From: Robiginitomaculum sp.
Lineage (GTDB): Bacteria; Pseudomonadota; Alphaproteobacteria; Caulobacterales; Maricaulaceae
NCBI GenBank assembly: GCA_030949705.1
Contig: JAUZSF010000001.1
Coordinates: 62,001 to 126,000 of the forward strand
Reading direction: 5' to 3'
Length of the DNA: 64,000 nucleotides
The translations under genes were made by a program, and so were the position numbers. A model generated the notes under the pieces. The model was not told the origin of the DNA. It saw only the letters and a program-made list of their open reading frames with translations, and did not search any database. Below, one piece after another: positions 52,893 through 61,643 of the stretch (its first letter is position 1; each line of letters opens with the position of its first letter).

Positions 52893-55800
52893 TTAATGGC
52901 CCAGTCTGGTGGGATAGGGCGGCGCGGTTTTGCGGTCCACAGGGCGATAGCTGCGCAGGTCTTTCATGACGTCCGCCAAAGCCCGTTCCAGCTGTGCATC
53001 CCGCCCCTGGTTAAAGGCAATGGGATCCAGAGCCACTTCGATATCGGGGGCCACGCCTTCGTTTTCCACGCTCCATTTTCCCTCTGGTGTAAAGAAGCGG
53101 AAGAACGGCACCGTCAGGAACCCGCCGTCAATCAATGGCGGATTGGCAGAGATACCGATCAGCCCACCCCAGGTGCGCGTGCCAATCAGCTTGCCGATAT
53201 TGGTATAGCGAAAGGCATAGGGCATATAATCGCCACCCGAGCCGGCATCCTGGTCGATCAGCATCACTTTGGGGCCATAAATGGCACCGCCCGGCGTGTT
53301 ATAGACCTTGCCGTCACGGTCTTTCCAGCCAGACAGGTACACCCGGCGCAAGACATCTATGATGTAATTGGCTGCCTGACCGCCACCGTTGGAGCGTTCG
53401 TCAAAAATCATCGCGTCGCGATCGGTCTGGGCAAACATCATGCGGTTGAAATAGGCATAACCGGCACCGGCGGTGTTGGGCAGATAGACATAACCAACCC
53501 TGCCATCGCTTTGTTCGTCCACCCATTTGCGGTTGCGTTCCACCCAGGCCCAATGGCGCAATTGGCGCTCGGACCGGGTGGGCTCGACGATGACGGTACG
53601 GGCGTCCGATCGATTGCCGGTCGCACTGATTTTCAGGCTCAGCTGTGTGCCGGCGCTGCCTTCCAGAAAGGCGAAAATATTATCGTCTGCACTGAGCGTC
53701 CTGCCATTGATGGCCAGTATGTAATCGCCTTCATGAATCCCCAGGCCGGGTTCGGCCAGCGGTGCCTCTATGAAGGGGTTCCAGTGTTCGCCGGTATAAA
53801 TGGTCTTGATCCGGTAATGACCGTTTTCAATGCGCAAATCGGCACCCAACAGGCCGGTCTTGGTGCTCTTTTCCTTGTGTACATCGCCCCGGCCAACCCG
53901 GTTGTGCCCAACCTGCATTTCCGCAATCATTTCGGTAAGCAGGGTGTTCAGATCCTCCCGGCGACCTACATGAGCCAAAAGAGGTTTATAGCGGTCATGA
54001 ATGGCCTGCCAGTCCAGCCCGTGCATGTTGGGGTCATAAAAGAAATCGCGCTCCATGCGCCAGACCTCTTCGAAGATCTGTTCCCATTCATGGCGCGGAT
54101 CAATAAAGGCGCGAACCCCATCAAGTTTAAGCACTTCCGGCTTGAGCTTTTCGGCTGCCTTGGCGGTAACGATGGTATTGTTCACCTTGCGGATGATCAA
54201 ATGGGTGCCATCGGCACTCATGGAATAGGTGCCGATCTTGTGGGCCACGATTTTTGATTTTTTCTCTTCAAAATCAAAACGTTTCAATACATTGGCCGCT
54301 TGTGGGTTTTTACCTTGCGGTTCTACGGTAATGCCTGGCTGTGTGCGCTCTATATAATAAAGCGCGCCTTTTTTGGAGGTGGCCAGGGTGTCGTAATTAC
54401 GTTCCGGCAAAGGCAGGGCGACAATCCGGTCCCCAAGGCCGTTTATATCGACTTTGGTAATGGGCGTTTTGTCTTCGTCCTTGTCATTTTCCTTTTTGTC
54501 TTTCTTGCCCTTTTTGCTCTTGGCTTCGGGCTTGGCTTTCTCTTGGGGGTCTTCATCGCCGGTTTTTGGCAATAACGGGGATTTGTCTTTGGCGCTGAGC
54601 ACAAGGGCGTAAATCCCGGCCCGATAGGGGCGTTCCTGTGAACTCATATCCAGACCAACCTGGGTCGGTCCTGAATTGGTGGAGGCGGTGAAATAGAGAA
54701 TTTTTCCATCCCGGCTAAACGTGGGTGAACCAGTATCACTCATGCCGTCGGAAACCCGGATCGATTGCCCACTGGCAAAATTATACAACATCAGATCCGC
54801 CAGAAAATTAGGCCTCTCCAGCGTATAGGCCAGCCAGGCGCCATCGGGGGATACGGCCGTGGCAAAGCCGGCCCGCCGGGTATTGGTGGCAATCTTTGTG
54901 CGGGCACCATTACTCAGGTCTATGGCATAGAGGTTCAGATGGTTGTCCTGATAGAGGATGTGTTTGCCCTGACCACCCCATTCCAACAGGGTATAAAAGG
55001 CCTTGGCATGATCAGGGCCAAGGGCCAGCCGCCGGTTTTCTTTTTCGCCGCGCTGGTCCGTAATGACCAAGCGATAAAGGCCGTCCTTGTCATCCATATA
55101 GGCAATCTGGTCCCCTTTTGGGGACCACAAGGCATCAAATTCTCGCACACCATCACTGCCAGTCAGATTACGTGTGGAGCCATCTTCCAGCGGGACAGTA
55201 AACACTTCGCCGCGGGCGGTCAGCACGGCCCGTTTGGCCGTCGGCGACAGGCCGATGCGGGTTGTCTGGCCACCAACATTTTTCCATTTGGGGCGCAATT
55301 GCTCCAGGTCCGGATGGATGGAGACTTTGATTTCAGTTGTCTTGTCGGTGGCCGGGTCAAACAGCTTCAACCGTCCTCCGGCTTCAAAAATGATGCGTTG
55401 GCCATCGCTGCCGGCGGCCCGAATATCCCAGGGGCCTTCATGGGTATGCTGGGTGATGGCCTTGCTGGCAGGATCATAACTGAAAAGATTAAGCGACTGG
55501 TTGTCCCGGTCCGAAATAAACCAGATCTTGCCGTTGATCCACATGGGGTTCAGATCATTAACGCGGTTTCCGGGAATGTGCTCTACGGATTGTGCCTGGG
55601 GGGTATAGATGTTGATCGAGGGCGAGGCTCCGCCGCGATATTGCCGCCACCCCGATGAGCCTCCATAAAGGCCGTTATAGGCCGGGCCGTTGGGAATATA
55701 GGCCAGGGATTTGCCATCGGATGACCATGCCCCGGCAAAAAACCGGGTTTCCATTTGCTTGACCGGCAAACCGCCTTTGATGCTGACATGATAGAGTTGC

Positions 55801-56228
55801 CCGGAGCGGCCAAAACTGTTTTCGCGCCGCGAAGAAAACACCACGGCGCTGCCATCGGCCGTCCAGCCGGTAACCCGGTCATAGTCTGGGTGAAAGGTAA
55901 GACGTTTGGGCTGTCCGCCGCTGACCGGCATGACATAGACATCGTCGTTGCCATCATAACGGGCTGTAAAGGCCAGCATTTTGCCGTCTGGCGAAAATTT
56001 GACATTGCTTTCATTGGCCGGATGCGACGTCAGCCGTTGGGGATGAGTGCCATCACGATCCGCAATCCAGATATCGCCGGCATAGACAAAGGCAATGTGG
56101 TCGCTGGATAAATCCGGCTGGCTTAATAACAGGGTTTGGTCTTGCGCAGAGGCAGAACCGGCCATTAAGGCTGTGCTGATCAACAAACCTGCAATGGCAG
56201 AATATAGGGGCGACTTGATGGTGGTCAT
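52893..56228 (-). CDS. Periplasmic tricorn-type protease (S41)
   Basis: Large exported protease or peptidase (1111 residues). ATG 56228 follows AAGAGGAAA. Signal peptide ends ASA-QD. Residues 40-540 form WD40/TolB-like propeller blades (ANESNVKFSPDGKMLAFTA, YDRVTGWTADGSAVVFSS). A Lys/Glu-rich charged linker lies at about 563-600. Then come the tricorn core domain (WRMERDFFYDPNMHGLDW), a PDZ domain (GLGIHEGDYILAINGRTL) and the S41 domain with the nucleophile Ser in DQDAGSGGDYMPYAFR and FDERSNGGGQAANYI. It probably degrades peptides in the periplasm. The exported location and the linker differ from cytosolic archaeal tricorn. Confidence 0.93.
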   Translation of the reverse strand: MTTIKSPLYSAIAGLLISTALMAGSASAQDQTLLLSQPDLSSDHIAFVYAGDIWIADRDGTHPQRLTSHPANESNVKFSPDGKMLAFTARYDGNDDVYVMPVSGGQPKRLTFHPDYDRVTGWTADGSAVVFSSRRENSFGRSGQLYHVSIKGGLPVKQMETRFFAGAWSSDGKSLAYIPNGPAYNGLYGGSSGWRQYRGGASPSINIYTPQAQSVEHIPGNRVNDLNPMWINGKIWFISDRDNQSLNLFSYDPASKAITQHTHEGPWDIRAAGSDGQRIIFEAGGRLKLFDPATDKTTEIKVSIHPDLEQLRPKWKNVGGQTTRIGLSPTAKRAVLTARGEVFTVPLEDGSTRNLTGSDGVREFDALWSPKGDQIAYMDDKDGLYRLVITDQRGEKENRRLALGPDHAKAFYTLLEWGGQGKHILYQDNHLNLYAIDLSNGARTKIATNTRRAGFATAVSPDGAWLAYTLERPNFLADLMLYNFASGQSIRVSDGMSDTGSPTFSRDGKILYFTASTNSGPTQVGLDMSSQERPYRAGIYALVLSAKDKSPLLPKTGDEDPQEKAKPEAKSKKGKKDKKENDKDEDKTPITKVDINGLGDRIVALPLPERNYDTLATSKKGALYYIERTQPGITVEPQGKNPQAANVLKRFDFEEKKSKIVAHKIGTYSMSADGTHLIIRKVNNTIVTAKAAEKLKPEVLKLDGVRAFIDPRHEWEQIFEEVWRMERDFFYDPNMHGLDWQAIHDRYKPLLAHVGRREDLNTLLTEMIAEMQVGHNRVGRGDVHKEKSTKTGLLGADLRIENGHYRIKTIYTGEHWNPFIEAPLAEPGLGIHEGDYILAINGRTLSADDNIFAFLEGSAGTQLSLKISATGNRSDARTVIVEPTRSERQLRHWAWVERNRKWVDEQSDGRVGYVYLPNTAGAGYAYFNRMMFAQTDRDAMIFDERSNGGGQAANYIIDVLRRVYLSGWKDRDGKVYNTPGGAIYGPKVMLIDQDAGSGGDYMPYAFRYTNIGKLIGTRTWGGLIGISANPPLIDGGFLTVPFFRFFTPEGKWSVENEGVAPDIEVALDPIAFNQGRDAQLERALADVMKDLRSYRPVDRKTAPPYPTRLGH

Positions 56229-56341
56229 GGCATTTCCTCTTATGGCGCTTTGCACGCTTTACGAGAAAATCTTAACCGGGAAACCAGCCAGCCGCCAGTG
56301 GCGATCTATGCCCACCGGGCAATAATGGTGACGTGTTGCCC

Positions 56342-56833
56342 TTATGCCTTGGCCAGGAACTCGGTTGCCCGATCGGAAAGCTCTTTGAGCAGCGCCTGGC
56401 CCACCGGATTGTTCGTCGTTTTGATATGGCTTCGGACTACGGCGCGGATGCTGTCGACATGGGCGCTGACCAGTTCGATAGAAGCCTTGGCGCGCACCTC
56501 TTTTTCCAGCGTGATTTTACAAAGAGAATCCGCCATGCCGCTGACAAAGGGATAACCATAAGTGGTGCCCAGACCCTTCAGGTCGTGGGCAGCGTTGAAC
56601 AGGTCTTGCCCGGCGTCTCCGTCCAATCCTTCTTCCAGAACCGCCTTGCGGGCAACTTCCAGCTTGTCGACTTCATCACAAATCCAGGTATCAAAATTTT
56701 CCGAGAGATTGGAAAGGGCTGCTTCCGCCTTGGCGATGGCTTCCATATTGGCTGGCCCTAATTTGCCGCCAACTTTTTTGCGCAAAGTATCTGGAGGGGC
56801 AATCAATTCGCCTTCAGCCTTATTTTTTCTCAT
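56342..56833 (-). CDS. Histidine phosphotransfer (Hpt) domain protein
   Basis: A 163-residue cytoplasmic phosphorelay protein. ATG 56833 is preceded by GGGGTG. The Hpt four-helix bundle is at about 45-160, with the phospho-acceptor His in AAHDLKGLGTTYGYPFV, the usual HxxKG context. There is no kinase or receiver domain. It is 92 bp downstream of motE on the same strand, so a link to motility control is plausible. A partner kinase is not visible in the window. Confidence 0.85.
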   Translation of the reverse strand: MRKNKAEGELIAPPDTLRKKVGGKLGPANMEAIAKAEAALSNLSENFDTWICDEVDKLEVARKAVLEEGLDGDAGQDLFNAAHDLKGLGTTYGYPFVSGMADSLCKITLEKEVRAKASIELVSAHVDSIRAVVRSHIKTTNNPVGQALLKELSDRATEFLAKA

Positions 56834-56925
56834 TTTACACCCCATTGATACGTTCGAAACTGGTATTGACAATATGCATATGGGTACACCCTAACGTGGA
56901 CCTCTTAATGGGCTGTAAAATCCGG

Positions 56926-57681
56926 CTATTTTTGGCCACCAGAGGCAAATCCGGGCAAATCCTTGGTCATTTCCGGCAATCGGTTACTCGCTGCCAGGGC
57001 TACGGTCAGCTCAGCGGCTTTGCCTGCTGGCATGGCCGCCATGATTTTCGCCAGATTTTCAGATTTGATTCGGCTGGCCACCCGTAACAAGACATCCTTG
57101 TCCAGGCCGGTGAAGATTTTTGCGGCGGCCTTGGGCTTCATGGTGTCGTAAAGCTTGATCAGCGTCTGGATCTGTTTTTCTTCTTTTTCGTCCAATTTGC
57201 CAAGCAGGCCATTGATATCAGACTTTAGCGATTCCAGTTTGGCGATGCGCTCGTCAATTTGCTGTTGGGTAACTTTTAACAAACCTTCGCGGGTGGCAAT
57301 TTCATTTTCCCGCTCGTTCAATAATCGATTGCGTTGCCCCAGGGTAAGGTAAACGTTCAGCTCCTGTTCGCTCAAACCGGCCTGTTCGGCAGGGCTGGGC
57401 CCTTCGCAAACCGGGGTCGCAGCGGCCTCTTGATGTTCGGGCGCGGGGTCTGGTTCTGGTGCCAGGGTCGGTATTGATGGGCTTTCTTCTCCATGCTTGG
57501 CCGGTTTTTCGTGCCCGCCTTTTTTCTTTTTCTCTTTTTTCTTGCCACCCGACAATGCCCAGGCGGGGGTGGCCGGGTCCAGGAAACTGAGGACATCCGA
57601 GGTGATGGCCAGAGATTTCAGGCCAAACAGCCCGAAGGCAATAATGGAGACAAAGGCCAGTATGCGGGTGGAACGTGCCAT
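56926..57681 (-). CDS. motE: MotE-type flagellar protein (MgtE-N domain)
   Basis: A 251-residue protein with an N-terminal membrane anchor (about 8-26), a Lys-rich then Pro-rich linker, a coiled coil (about 120-175, LLNERENEIATREGLLKVTQ) and a C-terminal MgtE-N-like helical domain (LIKLYDTMKPKAAAKIFTGL, VLLRVASRIKSENLAKIMAAM). This architecture is that of MotE in Sinorhizobium, a chaperone for the motor protein MotC. The fliM/fliL context supports a flagellar role. motB/motC are not in this window. Confidence 0.82.
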   Translation of the reverse strand: MARSTRILAFVSIIAFGLFGLKSLAITSDVLSFLDPATPAWALSGGKKKEKKKKGGHEKPAKHGEESPSIPTLAPEPDPAPEHQEAAATPVCEGPSPAEQAGLSEQELNVYLTLGQRNRLLNERENEIATREGLLKVTQQQIDERIAKLESLKSDINGLLGKLDEKEEKQIQTLIKLYDTMKPKAAAKIFTGLDKDVLLRVASRIKSENLAKIMAAMPAGKAAELTVALAASNRLPEMTKDLPGFASGGQK

Positions 57682-57685
57682 GGCC

Positions 57686-58063
57686 TTAACCGGCTTCGCG
57701 CAGGCGATCCATCAGGCCGGGCGTGCGCGGCGCGGCGCTGGTATTGCTGGCCCGGGGCATGGAATTGACCGGTGGGCTGGTCAAACGGCTTTGCCGGCTT
57801 AGCCGTTGTAAATCGGCAGCCAGTTTCTGGGCCTTGGTGATGCGCGCGTCCAGCTCAACACTGCTTTGGCCCGCGGTGTCCCGCAAACCCTGTATGCAGG
57901 CCTCGGCCTGGCTGGTGGCCTTGATCAGGTCGGTTACGGCTTCGCGCATGCCATCCTGCCCGTTGCGCAAGGCATTCAGGCGCCGGTCCAGCCGCCAGCA
58001 GTAAAACACTGTAACCAGTAACAAAAAGGCGAGTAAAATCTCAAATCCCAGTGCCAGTGTCAT
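57686..58063 (-). CDS. DUF6468 flagellar-cluster membrane protein
   Basis: A 125-residue bitopic protein with one N-terminal membrane helix (about 4-24), a coiled-coil segment with two helices (LNALRNGQDGMREAVTDL and ELDARITKAQKLAADLQRL) and a disordered tail. It matches the DUF6468 family, whose genes sit between fliM and motE in many alphaproteobacteria. The function is unknown. The start codon overlaps the fliM stop (TAATG). Confidence 0.75.
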   Translation of the reverse strand: MTLALGFEILLAFLLLVTVFYCWRLDRRLNALRNGQDGMREAVTDLIKATSQAEACIQGLRDTAGQSSVELDARITKAQKLAADLQRLSRQSRLTSPPVNSMPRASNTSAAPRTPGLMDRLREAG

Positions 58064-59235
58064 TACATTTGCTCCTCTAATTGGCGACGCAAGGCTGGCT
58101 TGATGCCTTCCTGTACGCGGATCGCCACTTTTTTACCCAATCGTCCCATGCGTCCATTAGCCAGCATAATATTGCCACACCGCAACATGATGTCGCTGTT
58201 GGGGGTGGTGTTCATCATGATGGTGTCGCCCACTTTTAGGTTCATCATTCTGTGCAAGGGCACTTCATGTTCATCCAGTACTGCACTGACTTCCATGGCG
58301 GTCGACCATAGTTCGGACGCCAAATGGCTTTCCCAGATATTATCACGGCCAAACTTTTCACCCATGAATTGCTGCAACAGCATTTTGCGAATGGGCTCTA
58401 AGGTAGCGTAAGGCAGCATCAGCTCAATGCGGCCGCCGCGGTCTTCCATATCAATACGCAGGCGGACCAGAATGGCGGCATTGGCCGGGCGGGCGATGGC
58501 GGCAAAGCGCGGATTGGTTTCCACCCGGTCCAGGGCAAAATCAATTTTGGTCAGGGGCTTGAAGGCTGCCTGGGCATCTTGCAGCACCACCTCGATCATC
58601 CGCTGTACCAATTGGCGCTCGATGGTGGTATAGGGCCGCCCCTCGACCCGCATGGCGGCGGTGCCGCGACGACCACCCAGCAACACATCCACAATGGAAT
58701 AAATCAGATTGGAATCCACGGTCAGCAAACCGTAATTATCCAATTGTTCGGCGCGAAACACCGCCAGAATAGCAGGCAGGGGGATGGAGTTCAGATAATC
58801 GCCAAACCGGATAGAGGAGATATTATCCAGGCTGACCTCGACATTGTCCGAGGTGAAATTGCGCAAAGACGTGGTCATCAACCGCACCAGACGGTCAAAG
58901 ACAATTTCCAGCATGGGCAGGCGTTCATAAGAGACCAGCGCGGTGTTGATGATCGAACGTATGCCCGAACTGTCCTGATCCTCGTCTTCGCCGCCCTCAA
59001 AGCCAAGAAGGTTGTCGATCTCATCCTGGTTCAGAATGCGCTCGGCCCCGGGGCCATCCTCGGTTCCGGCAATGGTGGCACTGTCGCCGCCTTCGGCCAT
59101 GGCAGCCCATTCGGCGGCCATGGCATCCTGGTCTTCATCCATGCCGCTATCGGCAGATTTGGCCGGCGCACTTTCTTCTTCGGCCATTGCCGCCCATTCG
59201 GCGGCCATTGCATCCTGGTCTGTTTCGTCACTCAT
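58063..59235 (-). CDS. fliM: Flagellar motor switch protein FliM
   Basis: C-ring switch protein that binds CheY-P (390 residues). The middle CheC-like domain (about 95-280) and the C-terminal SpoA domain (about 300-385, LKVGDTIMMNTTPNSDIMLRC) are typical. The CheY-binding motif ILNQDEIDNLLGF is at about 67-79 instead of the very N-terminus. It is preceded by two near-identical 14-residue repeats (DQDAMAAEWAAMAE, residues 6-19 and 35-48). Such an extension is not part of canonical FliM. It lies 4 bp after fliL. Confidence 0.95.
   Translation of the reverse strand: MSDETDQDAMAAEWAAMAEEESAPAKSADSGMDEDQDAMAAEWAAMAEGGDSATIAGTEDGPGAERILNQDEIDNLLGFEGGEDEDQDSSGIRSIINTALVSYERLPMLEIVFDRLVRLMTTSLRNFTSDNVEVSLDNISSIRFGDYLNSIPLPAILAVFRAEQLDNYGLLTVDSNLIYSIVDVLLGGRRGTAAMRVEGRPYTTIERQLVQRMIEVVLQDAQAAFKPLTKIDFALDRVETNPRFAAIARPANAAILVRLRIDMEDRGGRIELMLPYATLEPIRKMLLQQFMGEKFGRDNIWESHLASELWSTAMEVSAVLDEHEVPLHRMMNLKVGDTIMMNTTPNSDIMLRCGNIMLANGRMGRLGKKVAIRVQEGIKPALRRQLEEQM
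59092..59220 (-). repeat. Direct repeat encoding the FliM N-terminal duplication
   Basis: Two 42-bp coding repeats (59179-59220 and 59092-59133, period 87 bp) are nearly identical in DNA and encode DQDAMAAEWAAMAE twice, which indicates a recent duplication. Confidence 0.8.
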
Positions 59236-59239
59236 TGCG

Positions 59240-59797
59240 TTAGTTCACCAAAAGAGTATCAATGGTCAGATCATTGACCTTAACCGGGGCAACAGCCTGA
59301 TTAACCCGGCGCAACAGCTCCAGTTTCAGCCGGTAATACCCGGCGGAGCCTTTAACGTCTTCCATGCGCAGTTCGCGCAAAAAGCCCTGATACCGATCAA
59401 CAATCCGAGGGAGTAAAGGTTCGATTTTCTTGATGGTTTCCTCGTCATCCACTTCCAACAGGACAATCAGCTTCAAAACCGAGGTTTCGCCTTCATCATC
59501 AATAATGTTGGCGTAAATTTCCGGCAGTTCATAAAAAACCGGGTCTGCCCCATGTTCTTCCGCTGCGGCGGCCTCGTGGCCTTCGCCGTCCGCGCCGGCT
59601 TCGGCACTGGCATGTTCGGCATCATCTTTTTTGCCGCCGCCCATAAACATCAGGGCACCCACGGTGCCTAACAGCAAAACCAGTACCACCGGCAGACCGA
59701 TAAAGAGGAGTTTTTTCTTTAAGCCGGCTTTTTTGCCGCCGCCCTCTTCGTCGTCTTCGCTGATGTCGTCGTCCGGTTCGTCGTCTTCATCTGCCAT
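59240..59797 (-). CDS. fliL: Flagellar basal-body protein FliL
   Basis: Inner-membrane protein around the stator that affects torque (185 residues from ATG 59797, GGAG eight bases upstream). An acidic cytoplasmic N-terminus (DEDDEPDDDISEDDEE), a basic stop and one membrane helix (about 35-55), a Glu/His/Ala-rich linker, then the SPFH-like periplasmic domain with VFYELPEIYANIIDDEG and LKLIVLLEVDDEETIKKI. It is the first gene of the leftward flagellar operon. Confidence 0.93.
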   Translation of the reverse strand: MADEDDEPDDDISEDDEEGGGKKAGLKKKLLFIGLPVVLVLLLGTVGALMFMGGGKKDDAEHASAEAGADGEGHEAAAAEEHGADPVFYELPEIYANIIDDEGETSVLKLIVLLEVDDEETIKKIEPLLPRIVDRYQGFLRELRMEDVKGSAGYYRLKLELLRRVNQAVAPVKVNDLTIDTLLVN

Positions 59798-59840
59798 GAA
59801 AAGCTCCGCCAAAAATCATTCTCTAATAATAGGGGTAATT

Positions 59841-59848
59841 ATGGTTAA
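59841..59848 (-). promoter_or_regulatory. CtrA-like half-site upstream of fliL
   Basis: TTAACCAT on the minus strand, 43-50 bp before the fliL start, equals the CtrA half-site consensus. In Caulobacter the fliLM operon is a class II gene set under CtrA control. Confidence 0.5.
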
Positions 59849-60000
59849 GGAGATATTGCCAGAACCGGCTTAGGTGGCATGTTTTTGCCTATGTGACACC
59901 ACGGCATTTCCTGCCGGTTTGTGGGCAAAAGGGTTCTATCTGCCTTGCCTACCTCACGCTTTAAACTCAGCAACTAGTTGAATTAATAAAGAAAAGTATG

Positions 60001-60016
60001 TGGCACGGTCTGTGCA
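60001..60016 (+). promoter_or_regulatory. Sigma54 promoter of the flgFGAH operon
   Basis: TGGCACggtctgTGCA matches TGGCAC-N5-TTGCA with one mismatch. The invariant GG and GC are exactly 10 bp apart. It is 56 bp before flgF. GGCAAA-type sequences at 59884-59889 (minus) and 59924-59929 (plus) lie at enhancer distance and may be FlbD-like sites. Confidence 0.8.
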
Positions 60017-60071
60017 AAGCATGGGGCACAGGTCGCTGAATGCGCCCTTTACGGCAGAAGCAGGTGGTAAA

Positions 60072-60809
60072 ATGAATAACGCTCTTATGGTTGGGCTGAC
60101 GCGACAGATGGTCCTTCGTCGTCAAATGGACGTTACCGCCAACAATATTGCCAATATGTCCACCGCCGGTTTCAAGGTTGAAAAACTGATATTGCAAAAT
60201 GTTTCGGCGGGGCCGGCCACGGCCCTGGGCGGCACGTCTCCCATCAGTTTTGTACAGGACACCGGTGTCACCCGCGGATTTTCCGACGGCCAGATTGAAA
60301 AAACCGGACGTGCACTGGACCTGGCGATTAGAGGGGCCGGCTTTTTTGTGATCGAAACCCCCAATGGCGAGCGCTATACCCGGGACGGGCGTTTCGCCGT
60401 CAATGATGTAGGGGTTCTGACCACTGCAGATGGTATGGCGGTACTGGACGATGGCGGTGCCCAGATCACACTGGATGTGAACAGCGAGCCTCCCATCATC
60501 ACCAAAGAAGGTTCGGTCCAAGTTGGCGGGCTGGAAGTGGCCAAGCTGGACATTGCTAATTTTGAAAACCTGAATTCTCTGATCAAAGAGGGGGAAGGGC
60601 GCTTTAGAGCGCCGGCCAACGCAGCCGTGCTGGCTGTGGATAAGCCGGTGATCATGCAACACTATCTGGAGCGGTCCAATGTGGTGGCCATCGTGGAAAT
60701 GAGCCGCCTGATCGAGACCACGCGGGCCTATCAGTCGGTCAGCAATATGCTCAGCAAAGCCGAAACCCTTTCCCAGCAAACCATACAGCGCCTTGGCACG
60801 GTGCGTTAA
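60072..60809 (+). CDS. flgF: Flagellar basal-body rod protein FlgF
   Basis: Proximal-rod protein exported by the flagellar type III system (245 residues from ATG 60072, AGGTGG upstream). N-terminal MDVTANNIANMSTAGFKVEK is the rod-protein signature, GAGFFVIETPNGERYTRDGRF is the central FlgE/F/G motif, and SRLIETTRAYQSVSNMLSKA is the C-terminal helix. It is first in flgF-flgG-flgA-flgH. Confidence 0.95.
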   Translation: MNNALMVGLTRQMVLRRQMDVTANNIANMSTAGFKVEKLILQNVSAGPATALGGTSPISFVQDTGVTRGFSDGQIEKTGRALDLAIRGAGFFVIETPNGERYTRDGRFAVNDVGVLTTADGMAVLDDGGAQITLDVNSEPPIITKEGSVQVGGLEVAKLDIANFENLNSLIKEGEGRFRAPANAAVLAVDKPVIMQHYLERSNVVAIVEMSRLIETTRAYQSVSNMLSKAETLSQQTIQRLGTVR

Positions 60810-60836
60810 CGGATACGATTGAAGTAGGAGACGAAA

Positions 60837-61625
60837 ATGCGTGCACTGAATACAGCGGCGACCGGCATGTTGGCTCAGCAGCTTAATGTTGAGGTGATCT
60901 CAAATAACATTGCCAATATGAACACGACTGCGTTCAAGCGCCAGCGTGCCGAGTTTCAGGATTTGCTTTATCAGACCATAGAGCGCCAGGGGGCCAGCTC
61001 ATCGGCCGCCGGCACCATCGTTCCCACCGGGGTGCAGATCGGTCTGGGGGTAAAAGCCGGGTCGGTTTATCGCATTACCGATCAGGGTAATCTGGCCCAA
61101 ACCGGCAACAAGTTTGATGTGGCGATTAGCGGCAAGGGATATTTTCGTATTCAACTTCCCTCAGGAGAGGATGCCTATACCCGGGCCGGTAATTTTGCCG
61201 TTAATGGAGATGGGCAATTGGCGACTGAAGATGGTTATACGGTCTCCCCCGGTATCACCCTGCCCCAAGATGCTACCGATGTGATCATCAACCAGCAGGG
61301 CCAGGTACAGGCGCTGACCCCTGGTAATCCGGCGCCGACCGTTGTTGGCCAGCTGGACATTGTGACCTTTTTCAACGAAGGCGGTCTGGATCCGCAAGGG
61401 GATAACCTGTTTCTGGAATCCGCGGCATCTGGCCCTGCCAATGCCGGCACACCGGGTTCTCCCGGGTTTGGCACCATTGTACAGGGGTTCATTGAAACCT
61501 CGAACGTGAATGCCGTACAGGAAATCACCGCCCTGATTGCCGCCCAGCGCGCCTATGAAATGAATTCAAAAGTGATCACCGCTTCTGACGAAATGCTCTC
61601 CACCAGTGCAAACCTGCGCCGCTAA
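60837..61625 (+). CDS. flgG: Flagellar distal rod protein FlgG
   Basis: Distal-rod protein (262 residues, the usual length). MRALNTAATGMLAQQLNVEV and SNNIANMNTTAFKRQRAEFQ begin it. The FlgG-specific QTGNKFDVAISGKGYFRIQL and C-terminal ITALIAAQRAYEMNSKVI follow. It is 27 bp after flgF. Confidence 0.97.
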   Translation: MRALNTAATGMLAQQLNVEVISNNIANMNTTAFKRQRAEFQDLLYQTIERQGASSSAAGTIVPTGVQIGLGVKAGSVYRITDQGNLAQTGNKFDVAISGKGYFRIQLPSGEDAYTRAGNFAVNGDGQLATEDGYTVSPGITLPQDATDVIINQQGQVQALTPGNPAPTVVGQLDIVTFFNEGGLDPQGDNLFLESAASGPANAGTPGSPGFGTIVQGFIETSNVNAVQEITALIAAQRAYEMNSKVITASDEMLSTSANLRR

Positions 61626-61643
61626 TAAAGGGCCAATAAAGGG

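Noticed and set aside
52779-54257. Long plus-strand open frame of 492 codons antisense to the tricorn gene
   Set aside because: It lies mostly opposite a well-supported protease gene, has no recognisable domain, and reflects the codon bias of the complementary strand.
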